Origin: Ficedula albicollis
Taxonomy: Eukaryota > Chordata > Aves > Passeriformes > Muscicapidae
DNA length: 64,000 nt
NCBI RefSeq assembly: GCF_000247815.1
Contig: NC_021677.1
Span: 46,412,864-46,476,863, forward strand
Direction: 5' to 3'
The position numbers and the translations under genes are program-made. This document shows, one piece after another, positions 26,701 through 40,644 of the stretch (its first letter is position 1; every line of letters begins with the position of its first letter). The notes beneath the pieces are model-generated. The model was not told the origin of the DNA, ran no database searches, and saw only the letters and a list, made by a program, of their open reading frames with translations.

Positions 26701-27559
26701 AAACTGCAAAGTACATTTGAACATTTCTTTCTTTCATTCAAGTAACTTGTACCTTGCAAACTGGTATAATTGGTACCATCAGCAGCAATCTCAGGCAGAG
26801 GCACCTCACCAAATCTGTACAGATTATCTAAGAAGGACAGCTCCTATTTTCAGCCATTCCCTAGACTGCCTCTACGTGCCCAGGGAACCTGCTAATTTTG
26901 GCCAGATTTCTATGGCTACATCCACAGCAGAGCTGGGAGGGTGATGCCTGTGACGATACAAGATCTTCTAGCCATGGAGCCAGACTATAAGAATTATATT
27001 CTACCTTCAAGAAAGCACCTCAAATCCCAGATTCAGGAACTGGGTAATTATTTACACAAAGTGAAACAGGTCAGTCAGAGGTTTACCTGAACAGAGAGGA
27101 GGAAAACCAGAAAACACAGGTTTGAGCCTGCTGAAAAGGGTAGAACTGAATCTGAGTTTCCAGTATCTTGGCAGAAAATACCACACAGTTACTGGTTTAA
27201 ACTCTTCTGTCTCCCAGATTGCAATGGTATTTCATCACCTTTTTCAGTCAATCATATCCACAAAGTGTATTTTATTGAAGATGTTCAGTGGAACACCTCA
27301 TGCAGAAATCCAACTGTGATTACAATGTGAAACAATTCCATTTCAAAATGTTATAGTCCTATTTGTTTGGTCCATTTTTATGGATTTATTCGGTGATTGA
27401 GAAGTAAATAATTACTTGGTCATTCATAATGTAATAAACCTTCAAATGAACTGCAAAGCTTTCTTAAAGAGGAATTTTGGAAGAATATATAGGCAGATAA
27501 ACCAGAACTGTTATGTCTTTATCTTATAGAATATAACAGACACCTGAAAATGTAGACCA
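17716..27559. other. no gene seen over ~10 kb
   Basis: AT-rich unique sequence with no recognisable repeat family and no supported exon. A short (CAG)n of about six units lies at 18669-18687. An A-rich tract lies near 20288-20312. Short ORFs such as 22808-23137 and 24033-24389 on the plus strand resemble nothing I know. A 25-bp motif at about 26106 (cagaattgttatgtctttat) recurs with one change near 27503. Confidence 0.5.
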
Positions 27560-27674
27560 GAGGAAGAAAATTATCCTTTTCAGCAACTGCTTTGAAGGAT
27601 ATTCTTTCTAATCTGCTAATGAGGAAGAAAATTATCCTTTTCAGCAACTGCTTTGAAGGATATTCTTTCTAATC
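27560..27674. repeat. two-copy tandem duplication, 61-bp unit
   Basis: The unit starting gaggaagaaaattatcc at 27560 recurs at 27621. The first 54 bp are identical; the 7-bp spacer tgctaat is not repeated after the second copy. Confidence 0.92.
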
Positions 27675-30600
27675 AACAAAGGAGCTGTATTTTTCCTTGG
27701 CCTTGCAGAATTCTTCTGGGTATCATAATAACAGATCAGTCTCAGAAACATAACCTTCAATTTTACATTAAATGAGGATACGGCATCATTTCCACTCTTG
27801 CTTGTGCTGATAGTATCCATCCATAATCAGCAAAATTATTCCCAAAGAGAACAGAAGGCAGAAAGCTTGCAATGAGAAACATGCAGAAAACACAGATAAA
27901 AACAAGAAATGGATGGGCAATGTGTGTGGTGAAATATGCTTGGGTCTAAGCAATGATGTATCATGTACTTGAGAAATGACATATGGCACTTGCCTACAAC
28001 CCTGGCTGGCTAAACACTCAGTGCAATGTGGATTACACATAATTGCTTCACACCACTGAAAAGCCCCTTCTGCACATTATAAACATATTCATATTAACTT
28101 CCTACTAATGAGACAGGAGACAGTGATGAGAAAAAATAATTTCAGAGAGGAGTACCATGGGTTGCAGTGCAACTGGTGCAACATTTTATGCAATATATTA
28201 CATTGTCTGTCTACATAGCATATGTAGAGAGATGTGTCCAAATAACAGTTTCTAGTTTCATGCTCTCCATATAAATAGACATTATCAAATAAACAAAAAT
28301 CCCTTCTATACATTGTGCAGGAGCAAGTGATTGTTAAATATTTCTTACGGGATACAAGACAAGACCCCATAGAACCTCACAGAACAGCCTTCCTCAAATT
28401 TTCCTCAGCGTGAAAAGAAGAAAACAGCCCAGTATACCTATCTTATCAATTTAAACCAGAGCTGCAGTAGGAAAAAAAAAAAAAGAAAAACCCTGTCGCT
28501 CCCTACTTCTTACTGATTTTTATTTCATTTTCCAAAGTAATCTATTCAGAGCTACTTACTCTGCAGAGGGCTGCAGCCATCTGCCAGCCTTGAGCTCCAG
28601 TCAGAGGACTCCTGTCCACATCTAAGCTAATTATGGGCCAGGCACACTTGAACCCCATTTTTTGTTACATGCTTTTGCCCAGGAAATGCTCATCGTGTGT
28701 TAAGTTTGGAAGATTTCCTTTAAAGGCTTTGGGGGACATTGTGGAGCTGCAGCAGCAGAAGGATGCAAGCTCTCAGCTCTGCTTGTTTACTGAAAAACAC
28801 TTCCATCATCTCCTCCCAACACCACCACTTCCTTACCTATAATTATGCTATTCAGTTCTTACTATAAAGTGCTAGAATTATAGAAACAGCTCATTTGAAA
28901 TGTGCAGACTGTTTGCTTGTAAAACATTTGGCTCTGCCCTTGCAGGAATAAAGCTGTTTTATGCTCTAAATAAGGAGTAGGTTGCAATGCCACATGGCTG
29001 CTCATTATCACTACATGAAACTAGCGGTAATAAAATGCACATGCCCCATGAGTTAACTTCTAAATGGACTGGGCTGGAATTCCCTGACACTTCCATTTCT
29101 ACAGTTCAACATGTGTTTGTGAGACCTGCAGCAAGGCGGCAGGAGGCGTAGGACGGACACCTGCCACTTGTCAAAAGGAACAATGGCAGGAAGGTCACTG
29201 GATTTTCATCCAAACATCTTCAATTGCTTTCATGAACTGTATCCTCTGACTTTCATTATATATTCAATTGCAGCCTTTTCTGCTTGTCTGCTGTTCCTGG
29301 TATGCATCTGGGTGTTGTCAGGGTCCATAAATCTGTCTGAGTACTGCCAACTGTTACCCATATGAATTCCAAAAACCAACATCACTGGATGTAGATGCAT
29401 CAGAAAAATAGTCTGATCCTATTTCCAGAAAAGTCTACCTAATTTCTGTAATGGATATCAAGGGGAAGAAATCCCCTGGAGAAGCCAATAATAGTTTTTT
29501 AAATACACATTCATTTGAAGCCACTTTTTTTTAAGGAAGCCTCAGATCCTTACTGCCATCTTATTGTGGCTTTAAAAAAACCCAAAGAGATGGTTAGAAT
29601 TTTTTTTACATCTTTGACATATAGGATAGCTATGATTGAATTGTCAGTGCTTAATAGGAAAGCAATTAATTTCTTTAATTCCATTCTGCAGACAAAGAAA
29701 AAAGTGCAAAGCTGGTCAACTTTATCATGTGTATTTAACTTTTAAATTCCTCAAGTTTTGCTCATTACACTCTTAAGACTAGTCTTTTGTTAAATTTTAC
29801 ATTATTTTTTCTTTCAACACCTTCAGAAATATTTTGAAGTTTTTAAATTAGTTCTTGCACATAAATAATCTCACAAATGCACCAGCACATCTGCATCTGA
29901 TTAATCCATTTCCCAAGTGTCCATGAGCAGCAGACACTGAACAAGAGATGATAAATAAAACTTTCCATCAATGGACCAAATTTGGTTGATTAAAATACTT
30001 TACAAATATGGACAAGTTAAATGTTCCTCTTTTTAGAGATGGAGAAACTATGGCACAAAGAGATTTAAAAAAATGAGACAAACAAGCAGCAAAATGTGGA
30101 TGAAAGCCCAGACTCCTGATTTTCATCCCATTAGTCATTCAATGCACTAAGTCAGAACAGCCAGACAGAATTCTGATCTGGCTCTTAAAAGTTAATACAT
30201 ATGCAGAAGCATTTGAAATTTTCAGGCTTTTTTAATAAATTTGAATAAAAATGTAGCATAAGAAATCTACTTTTTATAGTGATACACCTGATACTGCTCT
30301 CTGCTACAGATCGCACTTGAGAATTTCTGTCGGTATTATGCCAAATGAACAAACAGTGTACACCACACTGTGAGGCTTTTAAACCATGATTTACCTCTTT
30401 ATTCTTCATGGTCCCGAATTAATAATCTCAGTAGTGAGAAATGCTGGTGAATGCTTAATCAGCTGCATGGATAACACTGCAGATGCAATGTGCACAGGTG
30501 TGCATACACAGACACAAAGCTGACACCTATGCCAGTTTCCAGATGAAGAATTATCACTTTGACAAACTCACACCCATACAGAAGCTGCACGTGCTCTGGA

Positions 30601-31038
30601 TGCTTTCAGCTATCTGAGATCAATAAATACATTAACCAGGTCTTTACAATGATTCTGTGAACCTCTGCCATTTTGAGAAACAGAACATAATAGACAAGAA
30701 AACACTGAGAGTTTTTAATCATAGGCACTGCAAATGTCCAGCTTTCAAGAGGATTAATGATAATCACAAAGCCCACTTGCTGTATCTTTCACATAGGCAC
30801 TGCATATTCTAAAAATCTTGGCCATGGGGTAATAAACATAGGAAATCTAAGAAGCCTTTTTTCATGCTTGTCTGTTGTTGCAAGTGCATATAAAATTTTA
30901 TTTCTTTATGGCCAATTAATATGCAAGCAGCATATGTGAGTCCTATTTATCCTTTCTAATGCTACATTTGGTTTTATAGCTGTATGAAAAGCAGTTAGTT
31001 GCTGTATTTTTAAAATTCTGTTAATCTAACACAGCTCT
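27675..31038. other. no gene seen
   Basis: AT-rich unique sequence with a poly-A run at about 28470-28482 and a T-rich stretch around 29525. The segment 29850-30010 has a composition like conserved noncoding DNA, but that cannot be shown from one sequence. Confidence 0.45.
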
Positions 31039-31164
31039 GGGACATTGAGAAAACTTCTAGGAAATAGCTAAGTCTCAATTACTGATAAAATGGGGCAAAA
31101 TGGGACATTGAGAAAACTTCTAGGAAATAGCTAGGTCACAATTACTGATAAAATGGGACAAAAC
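31039..31164. repeat. two-copy tandem duplication, 63-bp unit
   Basis: The unit starting gggacattgagaaaac at 31039 is repeated at 31102 with four or five substitutions. It is one of the more diverged pairs in the window. Confidence 0.9.
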
Positions 31165-34100
31165 GTCACCAAAAAAGTTGTAAAAAAGACCAAGACAATC
31201 CAAGTAACTCCAGCTGTTCCCTCACTGTCAGCAGGAGCCTGACATGTCTCACTCCAGGATGCCCTTGGGGATTAAAAGTTCAAACTTTTGTGGATGTCAT
31301 AAACATAGAGCCCCACAGCACAAACAGTTTTTTCACCTACAGGAAGATCCCTCTGCATGTAGAGAGGGAAAGAGTATTCCCAAATGTGCTTTATGCTGAC
31401 CTTTCTGGTAAAAAGGAATACCCAGGTGCATTTCAGATCTCATTAAGAGAACCCAGTGTGAGCTGGAGGTGGGGCTGACAGCAGCCAGCGGGGTGCAGCC
31501 ATAGCTGACATCTCCCTGTGGTGTGGGGTGTCCCAGGGCAGCAGGGCAGAGCCTGGCAGCCTGGGCTGATCCCATTGCCCCAGACAGAGACAGGACACCA
31601 GGGACACCAGGAGCAGCCCTGGCTCAGCAGAGCAGGGCTGTGACATCACTGGACAGGGTGGATGGTCCCAGGGGGCTGATACGGGATGAATGAGACCCCA
31701 AATTGGGTAGACTGGGGCCTGTAAAACCTATTAATGCCCAGACAAAGAGCTCCTCATCCATGTTTGCCTGCTGCTGAATTCAGCAGTCCACATTTGGGAG
31801 CAGGAAATGCAGGGCAATATGTGCTTTACTGAGAGTTCAGACACTTGTACCCTGAATCTGGGTTGAACAGAGCTCCATCCAACCCCTTCCTGCACCAGGC
31901 AAACATCGGGCAGTTCAAGTTCAAATTAAAAATAAAAATAAATTGTCATTTGGTAACAACAAAAGCAACTGAGTTGGGATCTCAACAAGGTCACTGAAAT
32001 AACCACAGTAAGGTTGGGGTGGATACTAGAGAGGTAGTTATTACATAATGTCTATCACATACACTGGTGCCTTCCTCACACAAAGGAGATTTCCATCTCA
32101 CCATTACCCTTGTCCAAGGCCAGGACAAACCCACCACGCTGTAGCTAATGGATAGTTTCAAATTCTTTAACTTTAAAATTTAATGAACCACCTACTCTTT
32201 CACAACAGTAATTTTTTTCTCACATAGTGCTTATTCATAAACTATGCATCTAATCCTGATTTTTCACTCCCTATTTACTCCAGTGAACAGATACTCTGTT
32301 CTGCACAGGCAGTCCTGTCACCATGCTTTAAGTCTGGCCACATGTGCAAAAACCTTTGTTCAACAATTATGTAAAGTTAGTGGGGTAGAAGGAAATGTTA
32401 TCATTATCTTTTGATCCAGAGGATGTGATGAGAATATAAATAAATCCAGACACTGCAAAAGCTTTGCTTCAAGCCAGGCAATTAAAGTATTTCAGATTCT
32501 CACAAGTCTATTTAAAGCAACTTAAATCTTTTTGATGGCCAGTAGTTCACTCCAGCCTAGCTGCTTGCACTGGCTAAGCTTCCTTAACACACTGCACAAA
32601 GTGCACCAGGAAACAGCTCCAGCTCCTGATGCACATTAATACAGATGAGACACTGGGTTATGGATACATCTTCAGAAAATGTTGTATTGGCCAGGAGATG
32701 TGCGGGCTCTTTGGGAGGTTATACAGAGCTTTCTCTGAGTGCCTGAAGCTGCTCACAGCCACTGAGAAGCTCAGCTGACACTCTGCCAAGGAAGAAGCCT
32801 AGTGCTAGTAAGGAAGGGAATAAGGGATGGAAGTGAAAAATATTGTTTGTTGCATCAGTTTAGATATATCTAAAAAACCAGTAGAGAGAATACTAGTATC
32901 TTGCACTTTACAGCACATTTCTCCCATCACTCCATCCCACCAGGATATAATACAGACTATAATCAGCCTAAAGAAAAATGAAAAACAGGAGAGTCATTCA
33001 TCTTTTGGGGCAAGCCTAAGGAAAAAAAAAATTATCTTAAATTCAAAAACACAGACACATTGCCTCAAGAAGCCTGGTCAGTAATTTGTTTGAAGGTCTC
33101 CTGCATGCAGTTTTAGCAGAGGCTGGAGAAGTAGGAGAATTCAGGAGGAGGAACAACAACAGTGTTAGAAACTGCAGAGGTACAAACTGATATCACTCTA
33201 GGAAAAGCCTAGAAATTCTAGAAATAAAATTTTGTTTCAAGTTACTATTAGAATAAACTCAAACTAAGAGCAAAGACTAATTCAGAGAAATATTACTTTG
33301 TAGATTCTTTTTTTGTAAATAATCATAACTGCATCAGAGATGTCAGGCTCCAGTAAGTTACAAAAATATTTATAATGCTTGAGAGCTTTACACTCCCAAA
33401 GGATTCCAGTGCACTCCATAAATTCACAAGTAACTTCATCTAACTAGTATGATGCTCCCATAGAGATGAAAAGCAACAGTCCATTAAAGAGCTCACACTG
33501 CCACTCCACAAGGTAGGGAAAAGAACACCATGATCCACTGAAAGCGGGAAGTGCAGACGAGCAGGACAGAATTCCAGGAATTAGAAATGGGCCCATGCAT
33601 CAAACTAATGCTCTGCTCCTAGGGAAGGAGAGGCAGTCTTCATTTGGAGCCTGCCATTACTGACTTCAATATTCTGGTGTCTCAATATTCTGGTAGAGTC
33701 TATTCCACAGTATCCTGGAGAATTGGTACTACATTGATAAGAGAAGAAAGCTGCAACATTAGTAAAGTTTCAGCAGTATCCTACATTTTCTTTAACTGCA
33801 TCTTAATCCAAAGCTAATCATACCTGACCTTGTTTGTCTAGTGATATCTACCAAGAATCCAGACCCAGCAAGCATGTTTCACCTAATTCATGCTGAAGAG
33901 GGTAGGAAAAGCCAAGTAAACAGTTGTTACTTTAGTGTGACAGCGTAGGCTTTTTATAATGATTTGCAAAAGAGAAAAAAATATTTAATTCAATTTTCAA
34001 ATATTGAAGTGTGAAAGATAAAATATTGGGGAGTAACATTTTTCCAAAACAAATAAAACAAAGGTGTTAGATATTATTACTACCCTGAACGTATCAAGAT

Positions 34101-34249
34101 GTCAGGTACTAACTGTCCCCACTGGGGGAGATTTTTTAGCATTTCTTTTATGGGGTGGAGTGTTAGGCCTTTAACACAGAAAATAATGATCAGACCTTTT
34201 CCCCCAACTCTATGTTTTTGTTTAAGAAGAATCAAGCTCATTGTATGGT
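31165..34249. other. no gene seen; one GC-richer patch
   Basis: A 240-bp G+C-richer, CAG/CTG-rich patch at about 31440-31680 holds overlapping ORFs on both strands, none recognisable. The rest is AT-rich unique sequence. Confidence 0.45.
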
Positions 34250-34458
34250 ACCAAGTAATAGGACAAAAGGCAGCAGCAGAAACTGATGCACAAGATGTTC
34301 CACCCAAACTTGAGGAAGAACTTTGCTGTGCAGGTGACCGAGCACTGGAACAGGAGATACTCCAGAACAGTCTGCATGCAATCCTGTGCCATGTACTCTG
34401 GGATAAGCCTGCTTGAGCAGGGAGGTTGGACCATTTCAACCCCACCCATTCTGTGGTA
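34250..34458 (+). mobile_element. CR1 LINE 3' fragment with internal deletion
   Basis: Plus-strand CR1 tail: ccaagtaataggacaaaagg, then a gaggaagaactttgctg segment, cgagcactggaacagg, and cttgagcagggaggttgg. Compared with the family as I know it, sequence of a few tens of bases expected between gaacagg and agatactcc (usually cctgcccagagag...) is missing. The terminal ATTCTATGATTCT-type repeats are reduced to ccattctgtgg. It is old, truncated and non-coding. Confidence 0.88.
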
Positions 34459-34782
34459 TGTTGAAAACAGGCAACAAAAAATACCAAAGTGTTTTAAAAC
34501 AAAACAAAAGCAAGTCGTTTCACTTGTTTTGCATAATTTCCTCAGTATTTTTAATTAGAAACCAGGACATGCATAGTAGAGTAAAAAATTAATTTCTAAC
34601 CTATAAACAAGATTTCTTCCTTGTTTATGCATTTGTGCCAAAAATAACTTGAGGACAAAATATTTTCAATATTTTCTACTTTCTTATTTCCTATTTCTTT
34701 GAATGCTCTGTCAAAATTGTTTCAAACTTGTGTTGCAAAGAAAATCTAAAGAATTTTTTTTTGTTTTATTTATACTCTTGTA

Positions 34783-36178
34783 ATTTTCTTCCTTCTTTTC
34801 ACTGCAGTTCTTACCAGCTTTTATTATAAATAAAAAAGCACTAAAAACTTGGAGACAGGCTTTGTGGTGAAAAGTCTGGCACTGCTTTCTAAAGTGATCA
34901 AGGCTAATCATCTAATAGCTACAAACTGAAAAAGACAAAACCAGCTCTAGAGATTATAAAGCAAGGGAAAACCAACCAAGCAAGATAATCCTAAAAGGTT
35001 TGGTTCTTTCAAGTAACAAAATCCATTTGAGGTTCTTATTTTTTTCCCTGTGAAACTTAGTGATATCTAAGGAGGTACAGGGTTTATATACAAATCATGA
35101 AGGATATTTTTGAGGTCAGTCACTATTTCTTCTTCCTTTGCACATGACAGCAATGAATCAAGCTGAGAAGCAGCAATGGGCATCAGAGTTAAAACTCATT
35201 ATATGGACCTTTCAAAGTACAAGTAGACTTCAAAATTTGTGAACAAGGAAGTAGTACCTACAATACTGCTCACATCTCAGTCATACAAGTATTTTCAGCT
35301 GTTAAGTTAGGTTCATTTTAGCTAATGCTAGACACATAATATATTCCCTGGGGAGAGTATTGTGTGTTTTGGAAGTATCTTTTTTATCAAACTACTGATT
35401 GTCTGTGAGAAAAATATCGTTTGCTTTCTGTCAGCCATACACCGTTCTCCTGACAGTCTGAGCTACCCGTATAAACCAATATTTTCTTCCTTCTTTTCAC
35501 TGCAGTTCTTACCAGCTTTTATTATAATTAAGAAAGAACTAAAAACTTGGAGACATGCTTTGTGGTGAAAAGTCTGACACTGCTTTCTAAAGTGATCAAG
35601 GCTAATCATCTAATAGCTACAAACTGAAAAAGACAAAACCAGCTCTAGAGATTATAAAGCAAGGGAAAACCAACCAAGCAAGATAATCCTAAAAGGTTTG
35701 GTTCTTTCAAGTAACAAAATCCATTTGAGGTTCTTATTTTTTTCCCTGTGAAACTTAGTGATATCTAAGGAGGTACAGGGTTTATATACAAATCATGAAG
35801 GATATTTTTGAGGTCAGTCACTATTTCTTCTTCCTTTGCACATGACAGCAATGAATCAAGCTGAGAAGCAGCAATGGGCATCAGAGTTAAAACTCATTAT
35901 ATGGACCTTTCAAAGTACAAGTAGACTTCAAAATTTGTGAACAAGGAAGTAGTACCTACAATACTGCTCACATCTCAGTCATACAAGTATTTTCAGCTGT
36001 TAAGTTAGGTTCATTTTAGCTAATGCTAGACACATAATATATTCCCTGGGGAGAGTATTGTGTGTTTTGGAAGTATCTTTTTTATCAAACTACTGATTGT
36101 CTGTGAGAAAAATATCGTTTGCTTTCTGTCAGCCATACACCGTTCTCCTGACAGTCTGAGCTACCCGTATAAACCAAT
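34783..36178. repeat. 698-bp perfect-length tandem duplication
   Basis: Unit 1 is 34783-35480 and unit 2 is 35481-36178, both exactly 698 bp, starting attttcttccttctttt and ending taaaccaat. I see five substitutions, all in the first ~95 bp of the unit; the other ~600 bp appear identical. No transposon ends are present. The skewed distribution of differences fits a contig-end artefact better than random mutation after duplication. Confidence 0.95.
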
Positions 36179-39100
36179 ATACTTGGTCTGACTTTATCAA
36201 CTCTCCATATGGCTATAAGCTTACTTAGGTTTGTTACTCTATACTTCTGATTACATCAGAAGAGCTCAGCATTTGGCTCACATACTGTGTACAGCCTGAA
36301 TGGAGAACTAAGCCATTGGAGCCTGCTCAGAGTGCACTGGTCTCCACTGCCAGAGCTTTCCAGAGTGCACTGCCCTGGGCCCTTAACACCGTCCTGCCTT
36401 GCCAAGCTGCATAGCAGAAGTGCCCACATGTATTTCATTTTCTTCTCTCACTGCCAGGACTGGGGCAGTGTCAGCAGAGTTGGTGGCGTTCACCTCCCCC
36501 CAGCCACCAAAATGAGCCATAGGATCTGCTCCTCCAAGAAGACTGGATCCAGCTGGATCACATAATTCATTTAGAAGAGATGAGAGCTGTGCCTCAGTGT
36601 CTGCTGTGAAATCTGAGAAAACTGATGGACTATTGGTGACAGCATAATGCTGCCCTAGCAGGAAAATGAAGACAGCCTGCCAAACTCCACTGATTTGCTA
36701 ATGGTGCTTATCTGCTGTAAGCATCCGGAGAACTGGAAGTGGCAGAGTGGCGAGAAGAAAATCCTCAGGGACATCAGTCTTAGACAAACTTCTAGAATTA
36801 GCCAAAGGAGTAGAAGGGCTCTAATTTGTTGAAGACTATAATTAGAGTTAAAAAGTTCTCTTAAATGAGACAGCAAAACTTAGAGGTGATTTTGCAGGCT
36901 TTGGCCATGGGATGTCTTTAGAGCAGTCTATCACATGTACTATATCTACTGGCAAAATGGTTTAAATTTAGAAGAGCTTTTATAAAGATGTGCAAAACCT
37001 AATGAAACTTTCAATCTTTGAAAGATACAATTAATAATCAGAGTATCTATGCAGGTGACGGTAGAGATGCTCTGTGGGAGGACGACCTTAACTTGGCTGG
37101 GGAGTCAGCACAGCTCTCAGGGCTGAGGGCAGCTCCACACATACCCAAGGGAAAGCATATGAGCAAACACTCTGCCATGCCAAATTAAGACACTGGGTCC
37201 ATTGCAGGTCAGAACCTGTGACTGCTTCATCACTGCAGTTAAATTCAGAAGTAGAGTGAACCCCCAGAATAGCTGACACAGATTATAACATGTTAGCGCT
37301 ACAGTCTATCCAAATTAAGAAATAAAGAATATGAGGAAAGAACACCACAGATTATTAATACGTAAAACTCAGGTGTATATCTACTGGACCTAAGCTCTAC
37401 TCTTTCCAAAAAAGTATCTTCCACTATTTTGACAGTTCTCATTGTCTGATTTGTTCTTAGTTGGGCTTTCTCACGAATGAAAATTCACCACCTTAGCTAG
37501 AAATAAAATATCCAAGTTGTCCAGAAAAATGGTACACAGTTCACGTATAAACCTGGCCTGGAAGATTATCAGAGATAACTAGGGCATACAGAAGAGGTCT
37601 TACAGTTATGCCATCTGGTACCACAGTCCCAGTGATCTGCATTCCCCATGGAAATGCCTTAGGGCAGAATGATTGTTCCTTGATATGGATCTCCCACATG
37701 CAATTTTATCCTGCAGAAGGCAAGAAGGGCTTTCTCTGCCAGATATCTACTGTCAGTAAGTCTTCAATAGCATTGTTGTAATGGAGCATTATCTGATGTT
37801 CTGGTCATGTTAGATATATTCAGGCTGTTTTTATTTCCTCTTTCCCCCATTCCTGTGGATGTTGTACATTTTTTAAGCACTGATATTAAAATAGCAGTTG
37901 GCTGCAAAAAGTTTGATGAAATCTTATTTTAGTCTTGTATGCAGTCTGTCAAAATCCACATTCTTCTGAAACTGGATAGATTTGCTACAATTTCTGCTTT
38001 ATAAAATAAAATTGGAAAAAAATGTTCAGACAATGTTGAAGTACTCTTTTGCCATTTTTGGAATAGAATACAGCAGTGCTCTTATTGAAAGAATCACAGG
38101 TTATTCCTCTGCAGAGGGGACATAACATATATTGTAAATGCTCTATATCAAGACCACCAATAGCTTACTAATGACCTAAAAATCAAAAATTAACTGTTTA
38201 AAAATGGAAACACAAATGCTCACTGAATATAAAGTGATTTGCAGATAACATCAGAAAATCTGAGGCATAAAATGAGATGTAACCAGCAAAGGACATAAAA
38301 GAAAGTAAGAAAAGCTTTTATAAACACAGTCAGGATAAAAGACCAAGAATATTTCACTGGTCTTAAGCAGGAATAGTGAAAAATTTATGAAGGAATGTAA
38401 AAGGACGAAGTGTTCAGTGCCTGAGCCTTCATAAAAAGAGTATCTGTGATCAGATTCTTAAAACATTTCAGTAGTGTGGAACACCAGCTAGAATTAGGAG
38501 AGAACAGATAGCAGATATTTAGTTGCGACATGTGTGCATGATAATGGAGCCTGCTGAAATCCACCTTGGAAGATTAAGAAATAATGTAAACAATCTGAAC
38601 TACTTTGAGGACACACAAAGGACTGATCAAAATGACTATAGTGCTCTCCCACAGAAAAGGAAAAAGAAAAGATGGAAAATTCTAGGCTAGTCAGTCCAAG
38701 TTTAATACCTGGAATGACACCACAACAAAATGTGAAACAATCTGTGTATAAGAATCTAGAGACATAAACATAGGAAGAAACAGCCAGCTTGTATTTATCA
38801 AAATAAAGTGTGTTAAACCAAGCTGAATTTTTTCCAAGTGAATAACTTGGCTTTTCAGAATAATTTGCCTTTTTGAGTGGAAGAAGGTAAGTGGAGAAAA
38901 TGGATGTTCAGTTTATTGAAATTGTGGCAGTCCCAGACAATCTCCTCCACAAACAAACTCAGGGAATATGGCTTTTATTACATCACCATAAAATAAGCCT
39001 GCTAGCTGTGGAAAATACCTGCTTCAAGAATAGCCAGTATTATCCTCCATTCCAGTTTGAAATGTTGAAATCCTTCTTGTTCTCAGCACACCTGTAATGG

Positions 39101-40644
39101 GAAGGGGTGATTTCCAGTGTGCCACAGCGCTTATCACCGCACAAACTGGTGCAGCCCGAGGCAGAGGGATCATCTGGAAGCAATCAGACATCTCTGCAGG
39201 GAGCAGCCCCTAAGCCAAGGCTCTGCCTGTCCAGGTGACTAGTGCTGTCAGGCAGAGAGAAGTATCCACGGCTGTCTCCCAGTGACCCTGATTGTCAATG
39301 CAATTAGCAATTTTATCCCATCCAAACCAAACTATTCCTAGGAAACAGTGATTGGTATTGTGCTACATCACTGTGGCATCTGGCCATGCCTGAGTTTCTC
39401 TTCCCTGGTACCCTTTGGCCCGAAGGTCCTATGACTCTGGCAGGTGGAAAAAAACCTTTTCTTTCAGAGGGTACCTCCAAAAGGCATCTTCTGCAACACA
39501 TCAGTAGAAAGGAAGGACACAAATACCTGTGTCATGCCCCTGAGGAACAGCAAACAAATTCAGTCTGGTTGTACCAGCCCTGTGATGAATGTCTGGTAAC
39601 ACTTAGTCCCAGATGGCAGAGGCACATGTGTAAGTTCATCCAGCTGGTCTTTACAGTTTAGAATTTTAAATAGCTGCAATTTTATCAAAATATTCACCAG
39701 TTCACAGATTGTAACAATAATACATTTATACAAAACCACAGTGACTGAATTGATACTTTCAGGTCATTAAATACAAGTCCAAAATTTTGATATCTACGAA
39801 ATTACCATAAAATAGATAACTTGGGAAGAATGAAGGGATTTTTTGAATACATGGCATGCATTATTTTGCACATGTATATTTGTTTAAAAAGAGATGTACA
39901 TTTTTTTACACAGGATATCAGTAAGTTACTTATTATATTCCTAGGTTAGTGATCTTTATCAACTGACATACATGAACTGAGCAATTATCTGACCAATTGA
40001 GGCATACATGCAGTCCCCTATAGTAACTTCAGCTGACAGGCTGCCATAGTTAATTGGATCACATTGGATTGGCTCACATGTGCCTAGGCCCTGTATTATA
40101 CCTGGATATAGTTTGCTAAATTTTTATGTATTTTCTTAGACTTTTTGAAGCTTTTTTAGTATTATACAATAATAGTCTTTTAATAATAAATGCAGTAAAG
40201 ACTGTTTCTTTTCTCCTCTTTAAAAACAAGAGATCAAATTGTAGGTTCTATTCTCACCATGAAGTAAAACTACATCTTTAACAATAAATATTCTGTGACT
40301 AAAATGCTTCCTTTTCTATTAGCTTTCTTATGGGTCATTTTCTTTCAATAAGCAAGGTCAGGGACAGCTACTAGACTATGCAAGAGTCATCTCTCCCTCA
40401 GGAGGGTTTTAAATTATAACTTACCTTATCAGTTCTAACTCCAAGTAGAAACTGATCTACAGGTTCTGCCTGGGGCCTTTGTGGAGTCACAGAAACTAGG
40501 ATATTAGCAAGAGTCGCCTAAGGGCTTTTCTACAGGGGACTCTCCAAAAAAGGGGCGAGATTTCATCCAAAAGCAAAAAACACAAAGGAAGTATGCCTGT
40601 AATTAACAATTAGTCAAGACAAAAGTGTCATGGCAGATACTTTC
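36179..40644. other. no gene seen
   Basis: AT-rich unique sequence with short unsupported ORFs (36287-36565 and 39386-39661 on the plus strand are the longest). The stretch 39110-39345 is slightly GC-richer and ends in a homeobox-type ATTAGCAATTTTAT motif. It could be a conserved element, but I cannot show this. Confidence 0.45.
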
